Shown: in pieces, positions 1 through 7,527 of the stretch
Position numbering within the stretch: the first letter of the stretch is position 1
How the letters are laid out: every line of letters starts with the position of its first letter
Assembly (NCBI GenBank): GCA_018712515.1
Contig: DVGW01000021.1
Location: forward strand, 1 to 43,677
Direction: 5' to 3'
Source of the DNA: Aphodovivens avicola
Lineage (GTDB): Bacteria > Actinomycetota > Coriobacteriia > Coriobacteriales > Eggerthellaceae
DNA: 43,677 nt
Translations under genes and position numbers: made by a program
Notes under the pieces: generated by a model
What the model was told of the DNA's origin: nothing
What the model saw: only the letters and a program-made list of their open reading frames with translations
Database searches by the model: none

Positions 1-1779
1 AGACAGGTCCTCGCCTTTGAAGGCTCGCGTTCTTTGAACGCGAGCGAAGGGGCTGCGGATACTGCGCGCGAGGCCCCCGCCCCGCCCCTCGCCTGCTCCC
101 CCGCACCTGAAAACCCCTGCTCTCTCCCCAACGCCTGTGCGACCTCGGTTGAAGCGGATACGGCGCTCATTGATAGAAGCGCTCCTCTTGGAAAGGGGGG
201 TTCTGCTCGCAGCTTTGCGGGGGGTGGCAACGCTGACCGGTTCGGCGGCGATCCGGATCGGCCTCCGATCGAGCCTCCTACCGACACCGCTCCTGCGGCG
301 GCGGATCCGGGGATGGGATATATCTTCGAGCACACGCGCGGCAAGAAGTGCCTCGTGTTCGTCAACTCGCGGGAGGAGGCGGAGGCGGTCTGCACGACGC
401 TGCGGCAGTATTGCGAGGCGAACGGACAGTCCGACCGGTTCCTCATCCATCACGGCAATCTGTCGGCGTCGTTCCGCGAGAGCGCCGAGGCCCTGATGAA
501 GGACGAGGAGTCGAACCTCACCACCGTCACCACCGCGACCCTCGAGCTCGGCATCGACATCGGGCGGCTCGAGCGCGCCTTCCAGATCGACGCGCCGTTC
601 ACGGTGTCATCGTTCCTCCAACGCATGGGCCGCACCGGACGGCGCGGCGCACCCCAGGAGATGTGGTTCGTCATGCGCGAGGAGCAGCCCGAGGCGCGCT
701 CCATGACGCCCGAGAGCATCCCGTGGAAGCTGCTACAGGGCATCGCCCTCGTGCAGCTCTACGTCGAGGAGCGCTGGGTGGAGCCTCCGCGGCTCGACCG
801 GCTGCCCTACAGCTTGCTGCTGCACCAGACGCTGGCGACGCTTGCCTCGGAAGGAGAGCTCTCCCCCGCCGCGCTCGCCGCGCGCGTGCTGCCGCTCGCT
901 CCGTTCCACCGCGTGACGCAGGACGATTTCCGCCTGCTGCTGAGGCATCTGATCGACACCGACCTCGTCGAACTCACCGAGGCGGGCGGGCTGATCGTCG
1001 GCCTCGCCGGCGAGCGCATCGTCAACTCGTTCAAGTTCTACGCGGTGTTCCAGGAGAACGAGGAATACACCGTCCGCAGCGAATCGCAGGAGATCGGCAC
1101 CATCGTGCAACCGCCCCCCGCCGGCGAGAAGATCGCCATCGCCGGGCATGTCTGGGTGGTCGACGAGGTGGACCACAAGCGGCATCTCGTGTACTGCACG
1201 CAGGTGAGAGGCAAGGTGCCGGCGTATTTCGGGGACTGCCCGGGGGACATCGACACGCACGTGCTCGAGCGGATGCGCCGCGTGCTGCGGGAAGACGCCT
1301 CCTACCCCTACCTCATGCGCAACGCCGTCGCGCGCCTGGGCCTCGCGCGCCGCGTCGCCGGCAACGCCGGGCTCGCCGAGCTGCCCCTGGTGAACCTGGG
1401 CGGAAACGCCTGGTGCCTTCTGCCGTGGCTGGGCACGTACGCGTTTCTGGCGCTCGAGCGCATCATCAAGATCAAGGTGGCGCCGCTTCTGGGGCTGAAG
1501 GGGATCGAGGCCTCGCGACCGTATTTCATCCAATTCAAGATGCCCGGCTCGGCCGAGGAGCTCATGCTCGAGCTCGCCCGCGTCGCGGACGCCTACGAGG
1601 CGGGCCGGCTCGACCCCCTGGAGCTGCTCTACCCCCAGGAGATCCCCCTGTTCGAGAAGTACGACGGTTTGCTGCCCGCCGAGCTGGTCCGCCGCGGATT
1701 CGCCTACGGCGTGCTCGACGTCGCAGGAGCCTGCGCGCGCATCCGCAGCTGGGACACGGCGCGGATCCTCCCCCGATAG
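1..1779 (+). CDS. Lhr-like DEAD/DEAH-box helicase, C-terminal part (5' end outside the window)
   Basis: The reading frame is open from base 1, so this is the 3' part of a longer gene; the TTG at 34 is only the first in-window start codon. The second RecA-like helicase domain is coded at about nt 340-690. It has a 'LVFVNSREEAE' strand, an 'ATLELGIDIG' motif V and motif VI 'QRMGRTGRRG' at nt 619-648. About 360 residues follow, matching the winged-helix and C-terminal region expected of Lhr-type nucleic-acid helicases. Ahead of the RecA2 domain (nt 34-310) lies a Pro/Ala/Gly-rich, low-complexity stretch unlike a normal inter-domain linker. The likely role is ATP-dependent unwinding in DNA repair or RNA metabolism. 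The family call is good; the exact subfamily is less certain without the N-terminus. Confidence 0.85.
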   Translation, partial: RQVLAFEGSRSLNASEGAADTAREAPAPPLACSPAPENPCSLPNACATSVEADTALIDRSAPLGKGGSARSFAGGGNADRFGGDPDRPPIEPPTDTAPAAADPGMGYIFEHTRGKKCLVFVNSREEAEAVCTTLRQYCEANGQSDRFLIHHGNLSASFRESAEALMKDEESNLTTVTTATLELGIDIGRLERAFQIDAPFTVSSFLQRMGRTGRRGAPQEMWFVMREEQPEARSMTPESIPWKLLQGIALVQLYVEERWVEPPRLDRLPYSLLLHQTLATLASEGELSPAALAARVLPLAPFHRVTQDDFRLLLRHLIDTDLVELTEAGGLIVGLAGERIVNSFKFYAVFQENEEYTVRSESQEIGTIVQPPPAGEKIAIAGHVWVVDEVDHKRHLVYCTQVRGKVPAYFGDCPGDIDTHVLERMRRVLREDASYPYLMRNAVARLGLARRVAGNAGLAELPLVNLGGNAWCLLPWLGTYAFLALERIIKIKVAPLLGLKGIEASRPYFIQFKMPGSAEELMLELARVADAYEAGRLDPLELLYPQEIPLFEKYDGLLPAELVRRGFAYGVLDVAGACARIRSWDTARILPR

Positions 1780-1782
1780 CGG

Positions 1783-1806
1783 AAAAGGGGCCCGAAGGCC
1801 CCTTTT
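1783..1806. terminator. Rho-independent terminator between convergent helicase and secDF genes
   Basis: A perfect 10-bp stem (AAAAGGGGCC, loop CGAA, GGCCCCTTTT) lies 3 nt after the helicase stop. Its A-run and T-run make it usable from both sides, as expected between the converging helicase and secDF genes. Confidence 0.85.
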
Positions 1807-1845
1807 CGACAGGATCGTCGCTTCGACGGCTAGGCGTCGGAAACG

Positions 1846-4530
1846 CTATTTGCCGCGTCGCTGCGCGCGGGTCTGGCGGCGGCGCTGGGCCATCTTCTCC
1901 TTGGCCTCATCACCGGAAGCCGCAAACCTCGCCGTTCCGTCTTCGGCGCCCTTCGCCTCAGCCTCGGATGAAGCAGGCCGATCCGCCTTCTCGGATCCGG
2001 AGCCGTCGGGTGCGCCATCGGCACCACCCCGAGCGGCGTCCGTCGCCGGGACGGCGTCGCCCGCATCCGCCTCGCCCGACTCGATCGCGGCGAGCAGCCC
2101 CTTCACGCGCGGATCGCTCGGCAGGTAGCCCAGGTAGCAGCGCTGCACCTCGGGGCCGTACTTCTTGGCGAGATGCGCGTACTTGGCCTCGCGCGTCTTC
2201 CAGATGCTGTACAGCGGCGTCGCGACCGAGATCGTCGAGTACGCGCCGCAGATCAGGCCGATGGTCATGGCGAACGCGAAGTCCTTGAGCGTCTCGCCGC
2301 CGAACAGCAGCATCGCGACGACCGGGACCAGCTGCGCGATGGAGGTGTTCATCGTGCGGATGATGACCTGGTTGAGGGAGCGGTTGGCCATCGTCATGAA
2401 CGTGCACTTGCCCTCGTCGTCCTTCATGTTCTCGTTGATGCGGTGGAACACGACGACCTTGTCGTAGAGCGAGTAGCCGAGGATCGTCAGCAAAGCGGCG
2501 ACGGCGTTCGGCGTCACCTCGCGTCCCACCAGGGCGTACACGCCCACCACGATGATGATGTCATGCAGCAGGGCGATGATGGCGCACACGCCCATCTTGT
2601 ATTCGAAGCGGACGGCGATGTAGGCGATGATCAGCGCGAACGACACCAGAAGCGCGATCACCGAGGCCTGGATGACGCCGGCTCCCCAGTCGGGCCCGAT
2701 GGTCGTGACCTCGATGGAGTCGTGCGACCATCCGAACTGGTCCGCCACCTGGTTGGCGACCGCCGCGGCGCTTTCGGCCGAGGTGTCCGCCGTGCGCACC
2801 AGGAAACCCGCCTCACCGTCGGAGGACGTCGTCTGCACCACGGCGTCGGGCTCGCCCGCGGCGTCGAACGCGTCGCGCACCTGCTCGATGGTCACGTCGC
2901 CCGTGTCATGCATGCTGATGGACGTGCCGCCCTGGAACTCGATGCCGAAGTTCATGCCGCGGATGCCCACGATGGCGAACGCAGCCACGATCATGACGGC
3001 GGCGATGCCGAAGAAGATCTTGCGCTTGCCCAGGAAATCGATGTCGCGCTTGATGAAGCGGCCGCGCGGCTTGCGGGTGAGCGCGCCCGCACGCTCCGCC
3101 TCGGCGAGGTCGAGGCAGTCCTTGACCTCCCAGAACGCGGGATGCCTGGGGATGACGTTGGGGGCAAGCAGACGGATGACCGGCATGAAGAACACCAGCA
3201 TCGCGACCAAATCGCACAGGATGCCCAGCGCCAGCGTCAGGCCGAAGCCCTTGACCGACGCCGCCGCCAGGAAGAACAGCGTGAGCGCGCTGACGAGCGT
3301 GACCAGGTCGGCGTCGATGGAGGTGGTGATGCCGTGCCACACGCCGGTCTTGGCGGCGTTGTGGATCTTGCGGCCCATGCGGATCTCCTCGCGGAAGCGC
3401 TCCATGATGAGGATCGAGGAGTCGGCAGCCATGCCGATGGTAAGCACGATGCCGGCAAGGCCCGCAAGCGACAGGCTGAACAGCCCGAAGTGCGACAGCA
3501 GGGCGAGCAGGCCCAGGTAGAACACTGCGAAGACCGCCATCATCGCGGCGGCGATGAGGCCCAGGCCGCGATAGAAGAACAGCAGGTACAGGAGCACGAC
3601 GGCGAAGCCGATGAGCGCGACGACCACGCCGGACGCGAGCGCGTCCTGGCCGAGCGTCGGGCCCACGACCTGGCTTTGCGAGTACTCGAAGTTGATGGGA
3701 AGCGAGCCGGACTCCAGCACGGTGCGCAGGCTCTGCGCATCCTCGAGCGTGTAGCCGCCGGTGATGGACACCTGGCCGCCCGGGATGACGCTCTGCACCG
3801 CCGGGGCGCTTTGTACCACGCCGTCCAGGATGATGACGATGCGGCCGTTGGTCGACACGAGCTCCTCGGTCGCCTGCTCGAACGCGGCGGCGCCCGCGGA
3901 GTCGAGGTCGATGTTGACGGCGTAGTCGGCGGAGGTCTGGCTTTCCTGGCCGATCGTCACGTTGGTGATGTTGGCGCCGGTGATCAGGGGCGTGTAGGTG
4001 CCCTCCGCGACCTCGAGCTCGGTGGTCTCGCCCGAGGGGAACGCGTTGCCGAAGTCATCGTAGATCATACCCTCGCTGCCGTAGTTGCCGCTTTCGATCT
4101 GGCTCACGACGTTCTCGTCGGTGAACGAGTCGAGACGGGCGAACACCAGGCTGCCGGTGCGGCCGATGGTGTTGAGCGCCTGCTCGGTGTCGGACAGGCC
4201 GGGGATCTGCACGAGGATCTGGTTGGTGCCCTGCACCTGGACCGACGCCTCGGAGGCGCCGAGCGCGTTCACGCGGCTCTCGATGATCTCGCGGCTGGTC
4301 TCCATGTCCTCGTTGGACGGCACCTGGCCATCCTCCCCCGTCGCCGTGAGGACCACCGACAGGCCGCCTTGGATGTCGAGGCCCTGGTTGATCTTCTCCT
4401 GGGGCGGCGTGAACATGAAGATCGCGCCGATGGCGAGGATCGTGCACAGGATAAGCAGCCAGATATTCTTCCTGGCCTCGGTTTTCGAGGACGGCCTCTT
4501 CTTTTTACGGGATTCGCTGCCGGTTGCCAT
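1846..4530 (-). CDS. secDF: Fused protein translocase subunit SecDF
   Basis: This 894-residue protein joins SecD and SecF, the membrane subunits that use the proton gradient to help pull proteins through SecYEG. A basic N-terminus leads into a first membrane helix (about residues 22-40), followed by the SecD signature GLDIQGG at residues 50-56. The large extracytoplasmic domain and a multi-helix membrane block come next. The SecF half starts near 'IDFLGKRKIFF', with its own 'GIEFQGG' motif and second membrane block. The C-terminus is a long Ala/Asp/Glu/Ser-rich tail ending in a very basic stretch, probably cytoplasmic. The ATG is preceded by GGAAG at 5-nt spacing. SecD and SecF are separate in many actinobacteria, so the fusion is of interest. 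It lies downstream of, and in the same direction as, the U32 gene. Confidence 0.95.
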   Translation of the reverse strand: MATGSESRKKKRPSSKTEARKNIWLLILCTILAIGAIFMFTPPQEKINQGLDIQGGLSVVLTATGEDGQVPSNEDMETSREIIESRVNALGASEASVQVQGTNQILVQIPGLSDTEQALNTIGRTGSLVFARLDSFTDENVVSQIESGNYGSEGMIYDDFGNAFPSGETTELEVAEGTYTPLITGANITNVTIGQESQTSADYAVNIDLDSAGAAAFEQATEELVSTNGRIVIILDGVVQSAPAVQSVIPGGQVSITGGYTLEDAQSLRTVLESGSLPINFEYSQSQVVGPTLGQDALASGVVVALIGFAVVLLYLLFFYRGLGLIAAAMMAVFAVFYLGLLALLSHFGLFSLSLAGLAGIVLTIGMAADSSILIMERFREEIRMGRKIHNAAKTGVWHGITTSIDADLVTLVSALTLFFLAAASVKGFGLTLALGILCDLVAMLVFFMPVIRLLAPNVIPRHPAFWEVKDCLDLAEAERAGALTRKPRGRFIKRDIDFLGKRKIFFGIAAVMIVAAFAIVGIRGMNFGIEFQGGTSISMHDTGDVTIEQVRDAFDAAGEPDAVVQTTSSDGEAGFLVRTADTSAESAAAVANQVADQFGWSHDSIEVTTIGPDWGAGVIQASVIALLVSFALIIAYIAVRFEYKMGVCAIIALLHDIIIVVGVYALVGREVTPNAVAALLTILGYSLYDKVVVFHRINENMKDDEGKCTFMTMANRSLNQVIIRTMNTSIAQLVPVVAMLLFGGETLKDFAFAMTIGLICGAYSTISVATPLYSIWKTREAKYAHLAKKYGPEVQRCYLGYLPSDPRVKGLLAAIESGEADAGDAVPATDAARGGADGAPDGSGSEKADRPASSEAEAKGAEDGTARFAASGDEAKEKMAQRRRQTRAQRRGK

Positions 4531-4714
4531 TATGCTTCCAAGCTCTCTTCCTAGTCGCCTTGCGTCTCGCGCGGCTGCCTAAGACCGTTCGGGCCTTGCG
4601 GCAAAGGTGCGGGATACGGGTTGTCCGAACTGAACTATTTTGCCACAAGTGCCCATGCGCCGCGGCTACGATTCGGTAACTCTATCCTCATGGTTGAATA
4701 AGAGGCGCTTGAAG

Positions 4715-4812
4715 GCGCTACGGGGCGTGCGACAGCGCGGGCCGCGCGACGGCACGAGGAGCACCCCGCCGCGGCACCTCGCAGCGCAAGGGAAACCCCG
4801 CTCCCGTAGCGC
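4715..4812. repeat. Inverted repeat in the secDF-U32 gap
   Basis: Perfect 10-bp arms (GCGCTACGGG at 4715-4724, CCCGTAGCGC at 4803-4812) enclose 78 GC-rich nt. This is most of the 324-nt gene-free stretch 4531-4854. I recognise no coding sequence or known RNA there. On the minus strand it lies between the U32 stop and secDF, so it could be a weak 3' structure or leader element. Confidence 0.4.
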
Positions 4813-4817
4813 GAGGG

Positions 4818-4868
4818 GGCAGCCCGCCTACGAGACCCCGCCGCGGCAGCCCGCCTACGAGACCCCGC
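4818..4868. repeat. 24-bp direct repeat duplicating the 3' end and stop of the U32 gene
   Basis: Bases 4818-4841 are identical to 4845-4868 (period 27, 3-bp gap). The repeat includes the last codons and the TAG stop of the U32 gene (4855-4857) and places a second, unused copy of them just downstream. It looks like a recent local tandem duplication. Confidence 0.8.
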
Positions 4869-7461
4869 GGAACAGATGGCCCGTCGTGGCTCCCGATGCC
4901 TTGGGGACGGTCGACCCGTCGCGCAGCGCGAGATCGCGCGCCCTGACCGCGCGGGCGACGGCGGTGCCGGCGTCCTCCATCGTCATGAGCGTGGTGTCCA
5001 CCATGAACGCGGAAACGCCCGCCGCGATGAGCTCGGGGGCGAGGTGCGCGATGTCGAGCACGACCCCGTTGTGCAGGTGGCCGCGGCCGAGCGCGTCGGT
5101 GTAGACCGGGAAATCGTAGCCCTTGCGATCGCGCAGGACGTGCGGCTTGGAGCGCCGCGGGCACGACGCGCAGTCCTGGTTGCAAGGCCCCTGGCTCATG
5201 AGCAGGCAGTGCTCGGTGACCATGAGCTCCTGCGCGCCGATGACGGCAAGACCCAGCGGCACGGGCGAGACGGCGCCGAGCTCCTCGATCTGGCGCAGCG
5301 TGAGCTCGGGCGAGAGCCAGACGCGGCGCGCGCCCAGATCGGCCGCGCAGGCGAGCGCGAGCTCGTTGACGACGGGCAGGTGCGGACCCGCCTCGGGCTC
5401 GGCGCCGCAATCCGCCGCGCGCACGAGCGCGCCCAGGCTGTCGGCGAGGACGGGGCGCCCGGGCACGACGCGCTCCCAGACGTCGTCGCCGCCGACGAGC
5501 GCCTCGCGCGAGCGGCCGACCGCCTCGTGCTCGATCGCCGGCAGAGCGACCACGCACTGCTTGGGATAGCCCGCCTGATCGACCTCGTCGGAGCGCAGGC
5601 CCGCAACGAGCGCCCCGCCGCGCTTGTACTCGAGCGCGGGAACGTAGACCGCATCGGCCCCCGCGCGCTTGGCGACGCGCGCGCAGGCGGGATTGGTCGC
5701 CAGCGCGACGACGAGGCACTCCCGCACGGCGTCGCAGCGGCGGCCCTTCCGCCTCGCGCCGATTCCGCCCATGCGCGATGCCGCATCCTCCCGATCCGCC
5801 CACGGTTCGAGCAGCTGCCGCGTCAGGTCCTCGAGCGCCGACGCGCGGACGCGGTGCAGCAGCGAGAAGCCGACGCCCACGCCCTCGTCGAGGTCGATGG
5901 CGAGCGATTCCAGGCGGTACGGCGACGTGCCGAGACGATCCACATGGGCGCGCACGTCCTCCGCCGTGACGGACTTGGTGCGGGCCGGCTCCATCTCGGG
6001 CCCCTCGGCGACGCCGACCGCAGGGAGGAGGCGGCCGTCACGGGCGCGGGGGTTCCCGTCCCCCGCCAGGCGGAACTCGATTCGAAGGGGCTCCCCCAGG
6101 CGCATCCGCACGCGGCCCTCGACCGGCACGCGCGGCTCGGCGGAATCGTCGGAGAACGCATCCGCGGCGCTTCTCACGCGGAACACGCGGTCGCCCTTGC
6201 CCACCGGGCGGTCCGGCTCGGTGAGCACGTTGCCCGAGCGGTCGTGGCGGATCTCGTCGAGCGTGTAGGCGAAATGCCCGCGCTTGGTCCAAAACTCCAG
6301 GACATCGCCGCACGCCAGCTCGCGCTGGACGGCGATCGCCGCTTTGCCGTCGCGCACCGAGGCGACGCGGCCGACCAGCACGCCGCGGTTGTTGGGCCGC
6401 CCGTAGCTCATGATGTCGTTGCCGCGCCCGCCCTCGAGGTAGGCCGTCGTGAACCCGCGCGAGAACGCCTCGGCGAGCACGCGGCGCTCCTCGTCGGTGG
6501 CGCGCACGTCCTCCCGCGCGTCCTCGTCCCCGTCGGATCCGGCGCCCTCCGCGCGCGCCGCCTCAGCGGCCAGCACGCGGTCCAGGACGGCGCGGTACAC
6601 CGAGGTCACCGCATGCACGTAGTCGGGCGACTTCATGCGGCCCTCCAGCTTGAGCGACGCGGCGCCCGCGCGCACGAGCTTTGGCAGCAGGTCGATCGAG
6701 CACAGATCGCGCGGCGAGAGCAGGTGCTCGCCCGGCGCCGGCAGCGCGCCCTCGCCCGCCGCGTGCAGCTCGTACGGGAGGCGGCAGGCCTGGGCGCACA
6801 TGCCGCGGTTGGCGGAGCGCCCGCCGATCAGCGATGACATGAAGCACTGCCCCGAGTAGCACACGCACAGCGCGCCATGGGCGAACGTCTCCACCTCCAT
6901 GCCGCGCGCTCGCGCCTCGCTCGAGAGCAGCTCGATCTCGCCGAGGGACAGCTCGCGCGCCAGCGTCACGCGCGAGGCGCCCAAGCGCGCCGCCGCCTCG
7001 ATTCCGGCGATGTTGTGCGTGTTCATCTGGGTCGAGATGTGCAGGCGCGCCTGCGGCAGCATCTCGCGCAGCGCCGCGGCAAGGCCGATGTCCTGCACGA
7101 TGAACGCGTCGACGCCCGCCCGATACGCCCGGCACGCCGCGTCCAGCGCCGCGCGCACCTCGTCGGGAAGCACGGCGATGTTCATCGTCACGTACACGCG
7201 CGCGCCGCGCAGATGGGCGTACGCGCACGCCTCCGCGAGCGTCTCCGCGGTGAAGTTGTCCGCTCCGCGGCGGGCGTTGAACGATTCCATGCCCAGGTAC
7301 ACGGCGTCCGCGCCCGCGCTCACCGCGGCATGCAGCGCGGCCATGCTGCCCGCCGGGGCGAGAAGCTCGACCCCGCATGCGGAGCCGGTCGCGCGACCCT
7401 CGGCGGGGTGCGTGGCGAATGCGGGTTTGTCTGCGTGGGAGCGGGAGGGATGTGCGTTCAT
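4855..7461 (-). CDS. U32-family peptidase/hydroxylase-type protein (RlhA/TrhP-like)
   Basis: The N-terminal third is a classic U32 domain: 'LLAPAGSMAAL', 'GADAVYLGMESFNAR', 'HISTQMNTHN' and the cysteine-bearing 'HGALCVCYSGQCFMSS', followed by 'NRGMCAQACRLPY'. Members with these cysteines include RlhA and TrhP, which act in prephenate-dependent hydroxylation of rRNA or tRNA; others are annotated as collagenase-like peptidases. At 868 residues the protein is longer than a single U32 domain. The C-terminal part has a second barrel-like section and a cysteine cluster, 'GPCNQDCASCPRR'. A charged low-complexity insert (about residues 297-315) interrupts the middle. The ATG has an AAGGATG Shine-Dalgarno. 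RNA modification seems likelier than proteolysis, but substrate specificity cannot be read from sequence. Confidence 0.85.
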   Translation of the reverse strand: MNAHPSRSHADKPAFATHPAEGRATGSACGVELLAPAGSMAALHAAVSAGADAVYLGMESFNARRGADNFTAETLAEACAYAHLRGARVYVTMNIAVLPDEVRAALDAACRAYRAGVDAFIVQDIGLAAALREMLPQARLHISTQMNTHNIAGIEAAARLGASRVTLARELSLGEIELLSSEARARGMEVETFAHGALCVCYSGQCFMSSLIGGRSANRGMCAQACRLPYELHAAGEGALPAPGEHLLSPRDLCSIDLLPKLVRAGAASLKLEGRMKSPDYVHAVTSVYRAVLDRVLAAEAARAEGAGSDGDEDAREDVRATDEERRVLAEAFSRGFTTAYLEGGRGNDIMSYGRPNNRGVLVGRVASVRDGKAAIAVQRELACGDVLEFWTKRGHFAYTLDEIRHDRSGNVLTEPDRPVGKGDRVFRVRSAADAFSDDSAEPRVPVEGRVRMRLGEPLRIEFRLAGDGNPRARDGRLLPAVGVAEGPEMEPARTKSVTAEDVRAHVDRLGTSPYRLESLAIDLDEGVGVGFSLLHRVRASALEDLTRQLLEPWADREDAASRMGGIGARRKGRRCDAVRECLVVALATNPACARVAKRAGADAVYVPALEYKRGGALVAGLRSDEVDQAGYPKQCVVALPAIEHEAVGRSREALVGGDDVWERVVPGRPVLADSLGALVRAADCGAEPEAGPHLPVVNELALACAADLGARRVWLSPELTLRQIEELGAVSPVPLGLAVIGAQELMVTEHCLLMSQGPCNQDCASCPRRSKPHVLRDRKGYDFPVYTDALGRGHLHNGVVLDIAHLAPELIAAGVSAFMVDTTLMTMEDAGTAVARAVRARDLALRDGSTVPKASGATTGHLFRGVS

Positions 7462-7515
7462 GGGGGCATCCTTGCTGGTGGGCGGTACGATGATCGTGGC
7501 GATACGGGTAGCTAG

Positions 7516-7521
7516 TATAAT
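7516..7521 (+). promoter_or_regulatory. -10 element of a probable leaderless PBP promoter
   Basis: A perfect TATAAT ends 6 nt before the PBP start codon at 7528, so transcription would begin at or next to the ATG. No Shine-Dalgarno is visible, and the -35 region (7493-7498, ATCGTG) is poor. The 66-bp gap is shared with the divergent U32 gene. Confidence 0.6.
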
Positions 7522-7527
7522 TCAATC

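Noticed and set aside
2173..4554. 793-residue open frame opposite secDF
   Set aside because: Rich in Asp/His/Arg/Glu as expected for the antisense of a GC-rich gene; no domain, no ribosome-binding site; secDF on the other strand is unmistakable.
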